Shown: piece after piece, positions 47,843-57,294 of the stretch
Position numbering within the stretch: position 1 is the stretch's first letter
How the letters are laid out: the number at the start of each line of letters is the position of its first letter
Source: Paraburkholderia caballeronis
GTDB lineage: Bacteria > Pseudomonadota > Gammaproteobacteria > Burkholderiales > Burkholderiaceae
Direction: 5' to 3'
Assembly: GCF_900104845.1 (NCBI RefSeq)
Contig: NZ_FNSR01000001.1
Location: forward strand, 2,542,001 to 2,606,000
Length of the DNA stretch: 64,000 nucleotides
The notes under the pieces: generated by a model
Seen by the model: the letters and a program-made list of their open reading frames with translations, nothing else
Databases searched by the model: none
What the model was told of the DNA's origin: nothing
Program-made: the position numbers and the translations under genes

Positions 47843-49315
47843 ATGACGATCCGCGTACTGCACGTAGCCAGTGAACTTTATCCGCTGCTGAAGACGGGCG
47901 GCCTTGCCGACGTGACCGGCGCGCTGCCGGCCGCGCTCGTCGAACAGGGGGCCGACGCGCGCCTGCTGCTGCCCGGCTTCGGACCGGTCGTGGAAGGGCT
48001 CGAAGACCTGCGCCCGGTCGCGCGGCTCGAACGGACGTTCGGCGCGCCGGACGCGACGCTCGAACTCGGCCGGCTGCCGGGCGGCGGCCTGCCGGTGTAC
48101 CTGATCCGCGCGGACGCGTTTTATGCGCGCGGCGGCAACCCGTATCTCGACGCGCAGCAGGTGCCGTACGGCGACAACGCGCAGCGTTTCGCGCTGCTCG
48201 GCTGGGCGGCCGCGCAACTCGCGCTGCGGATCGATCCGGACTGGAGCCCGCAGGTCGTGCACGCGCACGACTGGCACGCGGGCCTCGCGCCGGCGTATCT
48301 GCGCGCGGCCGCGCGCGAGCGCGGGCTAGCGCCGGGGGCCGATGTCGCGCGCAGCGTGTTCACGATCCACAACCTCGCGTATCAGGGCGTGTTCCCCGCG
48401 CATCAGTTTGCGAGCCTGGGGTTGCCGGCCGACTTCTTCGACATGAGCGGCGTCGAGTTCTACGGCCAGCTTTCGTTCCTGAAAGCCGGGCTTTATTACG
48501 CGGACCGCATCACGACGGTCAGCCCGACCTACGCGCGCGAGATCCAGACGCTCGCGCACGGCGGCGGGCTCGAAGGGCTGCTGCGCGCCCGCGCGCACGA
48601 CCTGACCGGGATCCTGAACGGCGTCGATCATGCGGTATGGAACCCGGCGACCGACACGTCGATCGCCGCGCGCTACACGCCGACGCGGCTCACCGGCAAG
48701 CTCCGCTGCAAGACCGCGCTGCAGGCGCGCTTTCAGGTCGCGCAGAAGCACGACGCGCTGCTGTTCGGCGTCGTGAGCCGGTTGACCGAGCAGAAGGGCC
48801 TCGACCTGCTGCTCGCGGTCGTGCCGGAGATCGTGTCGCGCGGCGGCCAGCTGGTCGTGCTCGGCACCGGCGACGCGACGCTCGAACAGGGATTCTCGCG
48901 CGTCGCGCACGCGCATCCGGAGTCGGTCGCGATCGAACTCGGCTTCGACGAGACGCTCGCGCACGCGATCGTCGCGGGCGCGGACGTGGTGGCGGTGCCG
49001 TCGCGGTTCGAGCCGTGCGGACTCACGCAACTGTATGCGCTCGCGTATGGCGCGCTGCCGCTCGTGCATTGCGTCGGCGGGCTCGCGGACACGGTCGTCG
49101 ACGCGTCGCTCGAAAACCTCGCGGACGACCTCGCGACCGGCTTCGTGTTCGAACGCTTCGAGCCGCGCGGGATGACCGCCGCGATCCGCCGCGCGTTCGC
49201 GCTGCACGCGCGGCACCGCGACTGGCGCGCGACGCAGCAGCGCGCAATGCGCTCGAATTTCGGCTGGGCGGCGTCGGCGCAGCAGTACATGGCGCTGTAT
49301 CGGGAACTGGCCTGA
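47843..49315 (+). CDS. glgA: Glycogen synthase (ADP-glucose)
   Basis: A 490-residue GT5 glycosyltransferase that adds glucose from ADP-glucose to alpha-1,4-glucan. The KTGGLADV ADP-glucose site is at residues 17-24, HAHDWHAGLAP near 140, HNLAYQG near 175, and the catalytic GT5 signature EPCGLTQLYALAYG near 390. The start at 47843 (MTIRVLHVASELYPL) is the family start. It lies downstream of glgC on the same strand and they probably form a unit; other glycogen genes are outside the window. Confidence 0.97.
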   Translation: MTIRVLHVASELYPLLKTGGLADVTGALPAALVEQGADARLLLPGFGPVVEGLEDLRPVARLERTFGAPDATLELGRLPGGGLPVYLIRADAFYARGGNPYLDAQQVPYGDNAQRFALLGWAAAQLALRIDPDWSPQVVHAHDWHAGLAPAYLRAAARERGLAPGADVARSVFTIHNLAYQGVFPAHQFASLGLPADFFDMSGVEFYGQLSFLKAGLYYADRITTVSPTYAREIQTLAHGGGLEGLLRARAHDLTGILNGVDHAVWNPATDTSIAARYTPTRLTGKLRCKTALQARFQVAQKHDALLFGVVSRLTEQKGLDLLLAVVPEIVSRGGQLVVLGTGDATLEQGFSRVAHAHPESVAIELGFDETLAHAIVAGADVVAVPSRFEPCGLTQLYALAYGALPLVHCVGGLADTVVDASLENLADDLATGFVFERFEPRGMTAAIRRAFALHARHRDWRATQQRAMRSNFGWAASAQQYMALYRELA

Positions 49316-50004
49316 TGCGTGGCGTGCAGGCGATCGAGGTCGTCGGCTGAACGAATGGGACAGTGGCGCGGACTGCGTTCCGTGCGGGCCGCATCGCGCA
49401 GTTGGGGGAGTCGCCATTCGCGCCGACTGCATACGACGGGTCGCGAGACGCACTATTGCGGGGGCCGTCGGTCGGTCGTGAGGACCGGCGTTCGCGCTTA
49501 CCGCGGATGGAAGAGATCGCGAGACGCCCGCTTGCCCAGGCTGTTCGCCGGGACAACGCGGGCTACGCCTCACGCGAATTGGATCTTGCGCCTACCGCGT
49601 ATTGCCCAGGCTGTTTGTCCGGACAACGCGGGATGCGTCTCGCGGCCATAGGAATCCGGTCTCGCGCTTGCCACGTCTGCAAGGTCGCGAGATGCGCGGC
49701 TGCCGACGCCATTTGCACGGGCAACGCCTGGCATAACGCTCGAAGCTAACGGCCACGCGGACTCACGCGAGCGCCCTCGCCAACCTGCCGGCGCGTTCGC
49801 TCCCACACTGCCGCCGTTGCATCGTCAAAGCCGAGCGTCCCGCCCGCACGTCACCCCGCTCCGCCACCGTCGATTTCGCGCAACCGCCGTCTACAACCGA
49901 ATCGACTGCCGGCGCCGAATTCGGTTATCGTTGCTGCACCTGCACCCGACGCGCAGGCCCGCGCGCGGCGCCGCGCTCTCCACGCCCTGGCACCGGAACC
50001 GATC
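49316..50004. other. Intergenic region with degenerate repeats
   Basis: No gene is recognised in 689 bp. An imperfect direct repeat containing ttgcccaggctgtt and gacaacgcggg occurs at about 49532 and 49602 (70 bp apart), and tcgcgaga recurs near 49440, 49517 and 49687. These look like decayed repetitive DNA. Confidence 0.5.
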
Positions 50005-50868
50005 ATGAAAAACGTCCTCAGCATCCAGTCGCACGTCGTGTTCGGCCATGCGGGCAACAGCGCGGCCGTGTTTCCGATGCGCCGGCTCGGCGTCAACGCG
50101 TGGCCGCTCAACACGGTGCAGTTCTCGAACCATACGCAGTACGGCCACTGGACCGGCAGCGCGATCGACCCCGGCCAGCTGGTCGAGCTGGTCGACGGCA
50201 TCGGCGCGATCGGCGTGCTGCCGCGCTGCGACGCGGTGCTGTCCGGCTACCTCGGCGCGCCGGACCAGGCGCAGGCGGTGATCGACATCGTGCGCGCGGT
50301 GAAGAGCGTGAACCGCAACGCGTGGTACTTCTGCGACCCGGTGATGGGCACGGCCACCGGCTGCCGCGTCGAGCCCGGCATCCAGGAGTTCCTCGTGTCC
50401 CGCATGCCCGAGGTCGCGGACGCGATGGCGCCGAACCACAGCGAACTGCAACGGCTCGTCGGCCGCAAGCTCGAAACCGTCGACGAGGCGCTCGCCGCGT
50501 GCCGCGAACTGATGAAGCGCGGGCCGAAGATCGTGCTCGTGAAGCACCTGCTCGACCGCAACAGCCCGGCCGACCGCTTCAACATGCTGGTCGTCAGCGA
50601 GCACGAGGCGTGGGTCGGCCAGCGGCCGCTGTATCCGTTCGCGCGGCAGCCGGTCGGCGTCGGCGACGTGACGAGCGCGGTATTCGTCGCGCGGATGATG
50701 CTCGGCGACTCGCTGCGCGCCGCGTTCGAGCACACGCTCGCGGCGGTCAACGCGGTCGTGAAGGCGACGTGGGACGCGGGGCGCTACGAACTCGAACTCG
50801 TCGCGGCGCAAGACCAGATCGCGCGGCCGCGCGAATGGTTCGACGCGTGGGCGCCGGACGCGGCTTGA
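50005..50868 (+). CDS. pdxY: Pyridoxal kinase
   Basis: A 287-residue ribokinase-like kinase that phosphorylates pyridoxal to pyridoxal 5'-phosphate in the salvage pathway. It starts [21 protein letters not shown], with DPVMG near residue 112, PNHSEL near 138 and the catalytic [10 protein letters not shown] near 220 (the Asp is present; many homologues have Leu or Thr in place of Val here). The PdxY form rather than PdxK is favoured by overall pattern and length. Monocistronic. Confidence 0.95.
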   Translation: MKNVLSIQSHVVFGHAGNSAAVFPMRRLGVNAWPLNTVQFSNHTQYGHWTGSAIDPGQLVELVDGIGAIGVLPRCDAVLSGYLGAPDQAQAVIDIVRAVKSVNRNAWYFCDPVMGTATGCRVEPGIQEFLVSRMPEVADAMAPNHSELQRLVGRKLETVDEALAACRELMKRGPKIVLVKHLLDRNSPADRFNMLVVSEHEAWVGQRPLYPFARQPVGVGDVTSAVFVARMMLGDSLRAAFEHTLAAVNAVVKATWDAGRYELELVAAQDQIARPREWFDAWAPDAA

Positions 50869-51063
50869 GGGGCGTCCTCGCGGATTGAGGCGGCATAGGC
50901 AGCGGCTTCGGTGTGCGGGGAACGTCCGCACTGGCACTGCCATCGGCCAGCGTAGCCCGATGAACTCGCCACCGCGCGACGCCGCCCGCCTCACAACCCG
51001 CCCCACCCTCCCCGCCCCCCCCCCCGCCGACAGCCCCCGCTCGAAGCGCGCACGAACGCGGCC

Positions 51064-51069
51064 TATAAT
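51064..51069 (+). promoter_or_regulatory. -10 box upstream of the gene at 51130
   Basis: A perfect TATAAT. The hexamer 17 bp upstream (tcgaag, 51041-51046) is a weak -35 match. It lies 61 bp before the ATG, after a C-rich tract. Confidence 0.5.
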
Positions 51070-51129
51070 GCGATCCGCATGCCCGGCCGACCGGGCAGAC
51101 CCGCGTTCACCGCCCGAAGAGATTGCCCG

Positions 51130-51591
51130 ATGTCCCACCCGATCCGCAGCGAACAGGAAGAACAATTCGAACAGCTATGCCTCGCCGTCGACGCCGGCGA
51201 CGTGCACGAGCAGGAAGCCATCGAATACTTCGAGACCCAGAGCCACGAGCCCGACTTCGACGCCGCGCCGTGGCTCGACATCGCGCTCTACCACGCGCCG
51301 GAAGTCGCGCGCGGCATCATCGACTTCGTGTCGCCCGAGGACCGCGAGCGCAGCGACATCGCGCAGACGATCGCGGACAACCTCGACATCTCGTACAGCG
51401 ACGACGAATGCGAGCGTTTCGCGCAGACGATCCGCTTTGCGCTCGCGAACGGCGTGCCGGTCGACCTCGACGTCGTGCTCGACGGCTGCCACCGCGCGCT
51501 CGACGACCTCGACACGTGGGCGAGCGACGACGCGAAAGCGCCGCTCGTGCAACTGCGCGACACGGTGCTGGAACTGCACGGCCAATACTGA
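51130..51591 (+). CDS. Acidic protein of unknown function
   Basis: A 153-residue, highly acidic, mostly helical protein (MSHPIRSEQEEQFEQLCLAV...). It reads like paired helical repeats: PWLDIALYHAPEVARGIIDF and GVPVDLDVVLDGCHRALDDL. I do not recognise the family. There is no signal peptide or membrane segment, so it is probably cytoplasmic. The upstream TATAAT and normal codon use support it as a real gene. Confidence 0.8.
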   Translation: MSHPIRSEQEEQFEQLCLAVDAGDVHEQEAIEYFETQSHEPDFDAAPWLDIALYHAPEVARGIIDFVSPEDRERSDIAQTIADNLDISYSDDECERFAQTIRFALANGVPVDLDVVLDGCHRALDDLDTWASDDAKAPLVQLRDTVLELHGQY

Positions 51592-51817
51592 GCGGGCGCC
51601 GGTTCGCGAACCGGGATAGAAGCGACACGACGCCGCCAGATTGACCTGTTATATTGACGCGGACCTCGCGCGTACATCGCGTGCCGATGCCCGTCGATCC
51701 GCGCCGGTCCCGTCATTCGATCCTCACGTGGCCGCGGGTCGCGAGTCGTGGTTTCCCGCGCCGCGTGCCCCGGGTCCGGCCATCCCTGTCGCCGTCGATC
51801 GCACATCGACTTCCGTG

Positions 51818-51854
51818 CGGTTACGCAGGCGCTTTGCGAGCGCCTGCGTAACCG
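51818..51854 (+). promoter_or_regulatory. 16-bp perfect hairpin in the leader of the LivK-type gene
   Basis: Arms cggttacgcaggcgct (51818-51833) and its exact complement (51839-51854) enclose a 5-nt loop ttgcg. No T run follows. It is the first of two consecutive hairpins before the start codon at 51943. Confidence 0.75.
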
Positions 51855-51872
51855 TATCCACCGCTACGCCGC

Positions 51873-51900
51873 GCGGCGTCCCAAGCTCGTGGGACGCCGC
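51873..51900 (+). promoter_or_regulatory. 11-bp perfect hairpin in the leader of the LivK-type gene
   Basis: Arms gcggcgtccca (51873-51883) and tgggacgccgc (51890-51900) enclose a 6-nt loop. No T run follows; it ends 42 bp before the ATG. Confidence 0.75.
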
Positions 51901-51942
51901 GGGACGACCGCTGCCGGGCCGACGATAAAAACAGGAGCCTCG

Positions 51943-53091
51943 ATGAGCCTGCTCGATGTGATGAAATCCGCCGCCGCGCTGGCCTGCGCGTTCGCCATCG
52001 GCATCCCGCCCGCCTCGGCGGCCGGCCCGCTCGCGGTGCGCATCGGCTTCGTCGCGCCGCTGTCCGGCGACAACGCGCGCTACGGCAAGGACATCGAGAA
52101 CGGCGCGCGCCTCGCGGTCGAGGAGGCAAACGCGCAGGGTCTCAAGATCGGCGACCAGGCCGCGCATTTCGACCTCGTGTCCGAGGACGACCGCGCGGAC
52201 CCGCGCACCGGTGTCGAGGCGGCGCAACGGCTCACGAACCAGAACGTGTCCGCGGTGGTCGGCCACTTCAACTCGGGGACGACGATTCCCGCGTCGCGCG
52301 TGTACGAAAGCGCCGGCATCCCGATGATCGTGCCGGCCGCGACGAACCCGCTGATCACGAGCCAGGGCTACGAGAACGTGTTCACCGTGATCCCGAACGA
52401 CGCGCAGAACGCGGGCGCGGCCGGTGCGTATGCGCTCGACGTGCTGAAGGCGAAGCGCATCGCGATCCTCGACGACCGCAGCGCGTTCGGCCAGGGCGAG
52501 GCCGACGAGTTCGAGCGCGTGGTGCGCTCGCGCGGCGGCGCGATCGTCGTGCGCGACTATGCGGCGAATCCGGCCGGCGACTTCCGCCCGCAACTGGACA
52601 AGGTGAAGGCCGCCGACGCGGACCTGCTGTTCTTCGGCGGCCTCGACGTGCAGGCCGCGTCGATCGTGAAGACGATGAAGGCGATGGGGATGCGCGCGCA
52701 GTTCGTCGCGGGCGGCGGCGTCGTGAACCGCGACTTCATCCAGCAGGCCGGCGCGGCGGCCGAAGGCGCGATGGCGTGGGAATACGGCCGGCCGCTCGCG
52801 GCGCTGCCGGAAGGCCAGCGTTTCGCGCAGAACTACCGGAACCGCTACGGCGTCGGCGTGCTCGCGTATGCGCCGTTCGGCTACGACGCTGCATGGGCCG
52901 CGATCCGCGCGATGGTCGCCGCGAAGTCGTCGGACCCGGCCGCGCTGCGCGCCGCGCTGAAGACGATCGGCTTCGACGGCGCGACCGGCCGGATCGCGTT
53001 CGACGAACGCGGCGCGCTGAAGAACGGCGTATCGACGCTGTATCAGGTGCGCCAGGGCGCGTGGACGCCGGTTGTTACGTCGGGCGGTTGA
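51943..53091 (+). CDS. Branched-chain amino-acid-type ABC transporter binding protein (LivK-like)
   Basis: A 382-residue periplasmic binding protein. The signal peptide covers about residues 1-26 (ALACAFAIGIPPASA). The mature part has the LivJ/LivK fold: RIGFVAPLSGDNARYGKDIENGARLA, VVGHFNSGTTIPASRVYESAGIPMI, DDRSAFGQGEADEF and YGVGVLAYAPFGYDAAWA. Ligands of this family are branched-chain or other amino acids; the actual ligand is unknown. The gene is not accompanied by permease or ATPase genes. The start follows acaggag. Confidence 0.93.
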   Translation: MSLLDVMKSAAALACAFAIGIPPASAAGPLAVRIGFVAPLSGDNARYGKDIENGARLAVEEANAQGLKIGDQAAHFDLVSEDDRADPRTGVEAAQRLTNQNVSAVVGHFNSGTTIPASRVYESAGIPMIVPAATNPLITSQGYENVFTVIPNDAQNAGAAGAYALDVLKAKRIAILDDRSAFGQGEADEFERVVRSRGGAIVVRDYAANPAGDFRPQLDKVKAADADLLFFGGLDVQAASIVKTMKAMGMRAQFVAGGGVVNRDFIQQAGAAAEGAMAWEYGRPLAALPEGQRFAQNYRNRYGVGVLAYAPFGYDAAWAAIRAMVAAKSSDPAALRAALKTIGFDGATGRIAFDERGALKNGVSTLYQVRQGAWTPVVTSGG

Positions 53092-53556
53092 TGCGGTTCG
53101 CACGGCTGGCGCGTGGTGCGTTTGCGTGACGGTGTAGCCCCGATCGTGGGCGACGATCAAGCTGTCCCATTCGCGCCCCCTCCCGCCGATTCGCCTCACG
53201 ATCTATCGGTTCACGGCCGGAATGGCTGCGCCGACCGGCTGAAAGCGGCTGCGCAACCGCGCCGCCCGTGCGGGTTCGCTCACCAGGACCCGATCGTGGG
53301 CAACGCTCGCGTTGCCCGCCCAGCCGTTCGCCTGACGGCCCATCGGTTCACGGCCGGGTCGGCTGCGCCGCCCAGGCCGCAAGGCCGTTGCGGAACCGCG
53401 CCGCCCGAACCAGGCCGCTCGCCAACACCCGCCCTTTCGCATGCGCTCAATTGCCTGAACCCCGCCATCCGCACTGCGCCGCGCACTCGACATTGCGTTA
53501 TGCGCATCGCGCAATCGGTTCACGGCGGAGATCGCCAGCCCGACCAGGCCTGAGCG
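53092..53556. other. Intergenic region with imperfect repeats
   Basis: No gene is seen. The string atcggttcacggc occurs at about 53205, 53342 and (variant) 53515, and cccgatcgtgggc at 53138 and 53289, giving two degenerate units of about 137-151 bp. Probably decayed repetitive DNA. Confidence 0.5.
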
Positions 53557-55563
53557 TCACCGGGTAATCCCGCCTCCGACGCCGGCTCCGTCATCGGCCC
53601 CCGCCCTTTCGCGCTGCGCCACCGCCTCCCCACCACGCCCCGCCCGCACGACGATTTGCGCATGCGTATCGCGCTCCACGCGCGTCAGCGCATCGCGCAT
53701 CTGCGCGAACGCTTCCGGCGAACACATCGGGCGGCCGAACCGCGTATGCAGCTTCCGCGTGATCTGCACGGTCCGCGACGCCGCATCGAACACGTAATGC
53801 GATTCGAACGACAGATACCGGTCGTCCACGGCGGCGTCGGCCGGCACGTCGGTCACGCGCACGTCGGCCGGCAGCGCGATCTGCGCGGTCTCGTCGAAAT
53901 CGCCGTCGATGCACACGAACGGCTGCGTGCGGCGCGGCTCCGCGAGCCACGCATCGACCTGCGTGCGGATGCCGCCCGACAGGCTGCTCAACGCGGGCAG
54001 CGCGGTCGTGCCGTCGGTCCATACCAGATGGTCGATCGTGCCGTGCATCGTCGTCGCGAACGGGCCGCTCGTCGCCTCGACCGCGTCGGTGTCGATGCGC
54101 GCGGTGCCGGACAGGCCCGTCAGCCGCAGCCGGTCCGCGGCGATCTGCTGCGCGCGCTGGCGCGTCGCGCGGCGAAACGCGTTGCGCTCCGGCTCCGCGC
54201 TCGCGCCCGAGTCGTCGACGCGGTACGCATACGAGGCGTTGCCGTCCTCCGCCACCGTCAGCGCGAGCCGCGCGACCCGCGCGCGCGGCTGCGTCGCCGG
54301 CGTGCGGGCGAGCGCGCCGTCGTCGACGAGCAGCGCCGGGTGGTCCATCACGCCGCCCGGCAGATAACCGAATGCGATGCCGCCCGACGACGTGTCCGCG
54401 AACAGCCCGAGGTCCGGCAGCCACGTGATCGCGTGATCGATCGCGTCGCCGCCGTAACCGGGCACCGAAGGCAGCGAGTACGTCGTGCCGAGGTTCAGCA
54501 GCACCGCCTCCGCGCGGATGCCGGCCGCCGCGAGCAGCGCGGTGAACAGCGCGACGTGGTCCTTGCAGTCGCCGTAGCGGTTGCGCAGGATGTCCACCGC
54601 GCGATGCGGCATCGTCGCGGTCTGCCCGATGAACAACGCGACATAACGGATGTTGAAGCGCATCCAGTCGTAGATCCGCTGCGCCTTGTCGCGCGGGTCC
54701 GTGACGTTCGCAGTCAGGGCGTTCGCGAGCGCGGCGATCGACGGGTCGGCCGCGGTCGGATCGGCCGCGTCGAGCCGGTATCGTTGCGCGAACGCCGCGT
54801 AGTCCGGCACCGTCGACACCATCAGCCGGTCGCCCCAGTTCGCATACGACGCCGCACCCGCTTCGGGCGGCGCATACGGGCCGTGCCGGTACTCGAACGT
54901 ATAGCGAGTGCGGCCGTTCGCGGTGACAGGAGGAAGCGCGGTGTAGCCGCGCGCGTCCGCGTGCAGCGGCAGCCCGGACGGCAGATCGAAGATCAGTTGC
55001 TGGAAACCGACCGGGTCGCGCGACGGCTCGACGAAATACGAGAACACCGGTTTCGACGGCTTCACGCGCCGCTTCGCGAACATCAGATGCACGCGCGAGC
55101 CGGGCTGCACGCCCGGAAAGATCACCGTGCGCAACACGCCGTCCTCGAACATCGGCGCGCCGGCCGAGCGCGGCTCCTGCACGTCGCGGATGCCGTCCGG
55201 GCCGACCGGATGCTCGCGGCCGTCCGGGTCGATCGTGCTCGCCGACAACTGCGTGATCGTCTCGATGTCCTTGTTGAACCACACGTAGCGCTGCGCGATC
55301 GCCTCCACGCCGGCCATCGTGTTCGCGCGCAGCACCGTGTCGTCGCGCTCCTCAACGGAGCCGTCTTGCTGCACGATGAACTGGTGGACGTCGCGCTCCA
55401 GCGTCGCGGGCGGCGTGTCGTCGTCGGTTGCGGTCACCGTGCCGGGCTGCGCGAACGCCGGTAGCGCGAGTCCGGCGAACACGCAGACGCCGAGCGCGGC
55501 GCATAGCGCGGCATACGGCGCGGCGCGTCCGTTGCGGCCAACGTGCTTCGCGCGCGCCGTCAT
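53557..55563 (-). CDS. DUF3857 and transglutaminase-like domain protein, exported
   Basis: A 668-residue protein. The ATG at 55563 gives a good signal peptide (basic start, AALCAALGVCVFAGLALPAFA), so it is preferred over a GTG 33 bp upstream. Residues 60-250 form the DUF3857 domain. The transglutaminase-like core at about 290-400 has Cys in RYGDCKDHVALF, His in AIDHAITW and Asp in LFADTSSG, so the papain-like triad looks complete. A C-terminal DUF3858-like region follows. Such proteins are probably periplasmic and of unknown substrate. The extreme C-terminus is Gly/Ala-rich. Confidence 0.92.
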   Translation of the reverse strand: MTARAKHVGRNGRAAPYAALCAALGVCVFAGLALPAFAQPGTVTATDDDTPPATLERDVHQFIVQQDGSVEERDDTVLRANTMAGVEAIAQRYVWFNKDIETITQLSASTIDPDGREHPVGPDGIRDVQEPRSAGAPMFEDGVLRTVIFPGVQPGSRVHLMFAKRRVKPSKPVFSYFVEPSRDPVGFQQLIFDLPSGLPLHADARGYTALPPVTANGRTRYTFEYRHGPYAPPEAGAASYANWGDRLMVSTVPDYAAFAQRYRLDAADPTAADPSIAALANALTANVTDPRDKAQRIYDWMRFNIRYVALFIGQTATMPHRAVDILRNRYGDCKDHVALFTALLAAAGIRAEAVLLNLGTTYSLPSVPGYGGDAIDHAITWLPDLGLFADTSSGGIAFGYLPGGVMDHPALLVDDGALARTPATQPRARVARLALTVAEDGNASYAYRVDDSGASAEPERNAFRRATRQRAQQIAADRLRLTGLSGTARIDTDAVEATSGPFATTMHGTIDHLVWTDGTTALPALSSLSGGIRTQVDAWLAEPRRTQPFVCIDGDFDETAQIALPADVRVTDVPADAAVDDRYLSFESHYVFDAASRTVQITRKLHTRFGRPMCSPEAFAQMRDALTRVERDTHAQIVVRAGRGGEAVAQRERAGADDGAGVGGGITR

Positions 55564-55739
55564 GCGTCGCCGCGATCGAGGGCCGGCATCCGACACGGCA
55601 GGGCCGCCGCCGACGGCTGCAACCCGACCGGAATCGCGCGCTCGTCCGGATACGCAAACGAAGCGCGTTTCGCGGCACCGAAGCGGCCATGCGTCTGCAT
55701 CAGCATCCGCGCCTGTGCAACGTCGCGCGCACGACGCAT
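55560..55739 (-). CDS. Possible short reading frame coupled to the transglutaminase gene
   Basis: A 59-codon frame (MRRARDVAQARMLMQTHGRF...) whose stop overlaps the ATG of the next gene in an ATGA junction, as seen in coupled genes. No ribosome site is clear and no family is recognised. It could be a leader peptide, the tail of a decayed gene or chance. Confidence 0.3.
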   Translation of the reverse strand: MRRARDVAQARMLMQTHGRFGAAKRASFAYPDERAIPVGLQPSAAALPCRMPALDRGDA

Positions 55740-55933
55740 CCGAAATCGCCGCTCAAGCCGTCGCTCCGTCGCGCGTCGGCGTGGCGCGGCGGCGTCGGCC
55801 GCCGCCCGCGCCGACGCGGTATCGCAACGCTGCACGCCCCAACCCGGTTTCCGCACGACGAACCTCGCGAGTCCACGAATGCCGTCTGCCGTTGTAGCAC
55901 AACGGCGCGCAGCGCGCCGGGCGGCGCCGGGCG

Positions 55934-57178
55934 TCAGCGCCGCCGCTCGTCGATCGCCTTCAGCAGCGACAGCGCGATCCCTTCGGCCGCCAGCGCGACC
56001 TCGTCGAGCGACGGAAACGAAGGCGCGATCCGCAGATGGCTGTCGCTCGGATCGACGCCATACGGAAACGCCGCGCCCGCCGGCGTCAGCACGAGGCCCG
56101 CGTCGGCCGCGAGTTCGACGGTGCGCCGCGCGTTGCCTTCGGGCGCATACAGGCTGATGAAATAACCGCCGCGCGGACGCGTCCAGCGCACGCCCGCAAT
56201 GCCCGCGAGCCGCGCGCGAAACACGTCGTCCACCGCGTCGAACTTCGGCTTCAGGATCGCGCGATGACGGTCCATCAGCGCATCGAGCGTCGCGCGGTCG
56301 CGCACGAAACGCACGTGGCGCAACTGGTTCAGCTTGTCCGGCCCGATCGTGCGGACCGCGGTGCGCTTCAGCCACCACGCGACGTTGCGCGGCGACGACG
56401 CGAACCACGCGAGCGCGCTGCCCGCGAGCGTGACCTTCGACAGCGACGCGAACACGAACGCGCGATCCGGATGCCCGGCCGCGTCGCACGCGGCGAGCAC
56501 GTCGGGCGTGCGCGGCCGCTCGCCGGTCAGATGATGGAAGCGGTACGCGTCGTCCCAGAAGAGGCGAAAGTCCGGCGCGGCCGGCATCGACGCGAGCCGC
56601 CGCGTCACGTCCTCCGACCAGATCGCGCCGGTCGGGTTGCTGTACAGCGGCACGCACCAGATGCCCTTGATCGACGGATCGTCGCGCACCTGCGCCTCGA
56701 CGAAATCCATGTCGGGGCCGTCGTCGTTCATCGGCGCCGCGATCATCCGCACGCCGAGCGCCTCGCAGATCGCGAAGTGCCGGTCGTAACCCGGCGACGG
56801 GCACAGGAACGCGACGTCCCGCGCGCCGCGCCACGGCATGGCGTCGCCCGCTTCCGACGGCACGCCGTACAGCAACGCGAACGCGAGCGCGTCGTGCATC
56901 AGTTCGAGGCTCGAATTGCCGGCCGCGACCACCTGCGCGGCCGGCAATTCGAGCAGTTCCGCGCCGAGTTCGCGCGCCTCCGGCAGCCCGGCCGGCAGTC
57001 CGTAGTTCCGGCAGTCGAAGCCGTCGCGCGCGACGTGGCCCGCGTCGGCCGCACCATCGATCAGCGCGTGCGACAGGTCCAGTTGCTCCGGCGAGGGCTT
57101 GCCGCGCGACATATCGAGCTTCATCCGCCGTGCGCGGAATTGTTCCCAGGTCGTCGGGACGGATGGACTGATCGGCAT
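55934..57178 (-). CDS. PLP-dependent aminotransferase (Asp_aminotransf-like)
   Basis: A 414-residue fold-type I aminotransferase of the group that opens with a conserved RGKPSPEQLDLS (residues 26-37). FLCPSPGYDRHFAI near 155 and WCVPLYSNPTGAIWS near 205 are typical, the substrate/PLP Asp-Tyr is in FWDDAYRFHHL near 240 and the PLP lysine in ASLSKVTLAGSAL near 280. The start at 57178 follows a clear AGGAG. The amino donor is unknown. It is divergent from a LysR gene with 116 bp between starts, probably its regulator. Confidence 0.9.
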   Translation of the reverse strand: MPISPSVPTTWEQFRARRMKLDMSRGKPSPEQLDLSHALIDGAADAGHVARDGFDCRNYGLPAGLPEARELGAELLELPAAQVVAAGNSSLELMHDALAFALLYGVPSEAGDAMPWRGARDVAFLCPSPGYDRHFAICEALGVRMIAAPMNDDGPDMDFVEAQVRDDPSIKGIWCVPLYSNPTGAIWSEDVTRRLASMPAAPDFRLFWDDAYRFHHLTGERPRTPDVLAACDAAGHPDRAFVFASLSKVTLAGSALAWFASSPRNVAWWLKRTAVRTIGPDKLNQLRHVRFVRDRATLDALMDRHRAILKPKFDAVDDVFRARLAGIAGVRWTRPRGGYFISLYAPEGNARRTVELAADAGLVLTPAGAAFPYGVDPSDSHLRIAPSFPSLDEVALAAEGIALSLLKAIDERRR

Positions 57179-57294
57179 CTCGAAGGTCTCCTGCCGCCAC
57201 GCGGCGTGCTGTTTCGTGAAAGGGCCGCCCAGTATCCGTCGCACGCAACGTTCAGACAAACGCGTTATATTGAACTTTTCGATCAGGTTTTCTG

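Larger units (their letters stand above)
51592..51942. other. Intergenic region, leader of the binding-protein gene
   Basis: Holds two strong hairpins (listed separately) and a TATATT box at about 51651-51656 that could be the -10 of a promoter giving a leader of roughly 285 nt. Confidence 0.5.

Noticed and set aside
46703..49315. An apparent 870-codon fusion that runs through glgC into glgA
   Set aside because: Only the part from 47843 is glycogen synthase; the first 380 codons are an out-of-frame reading of glgC.
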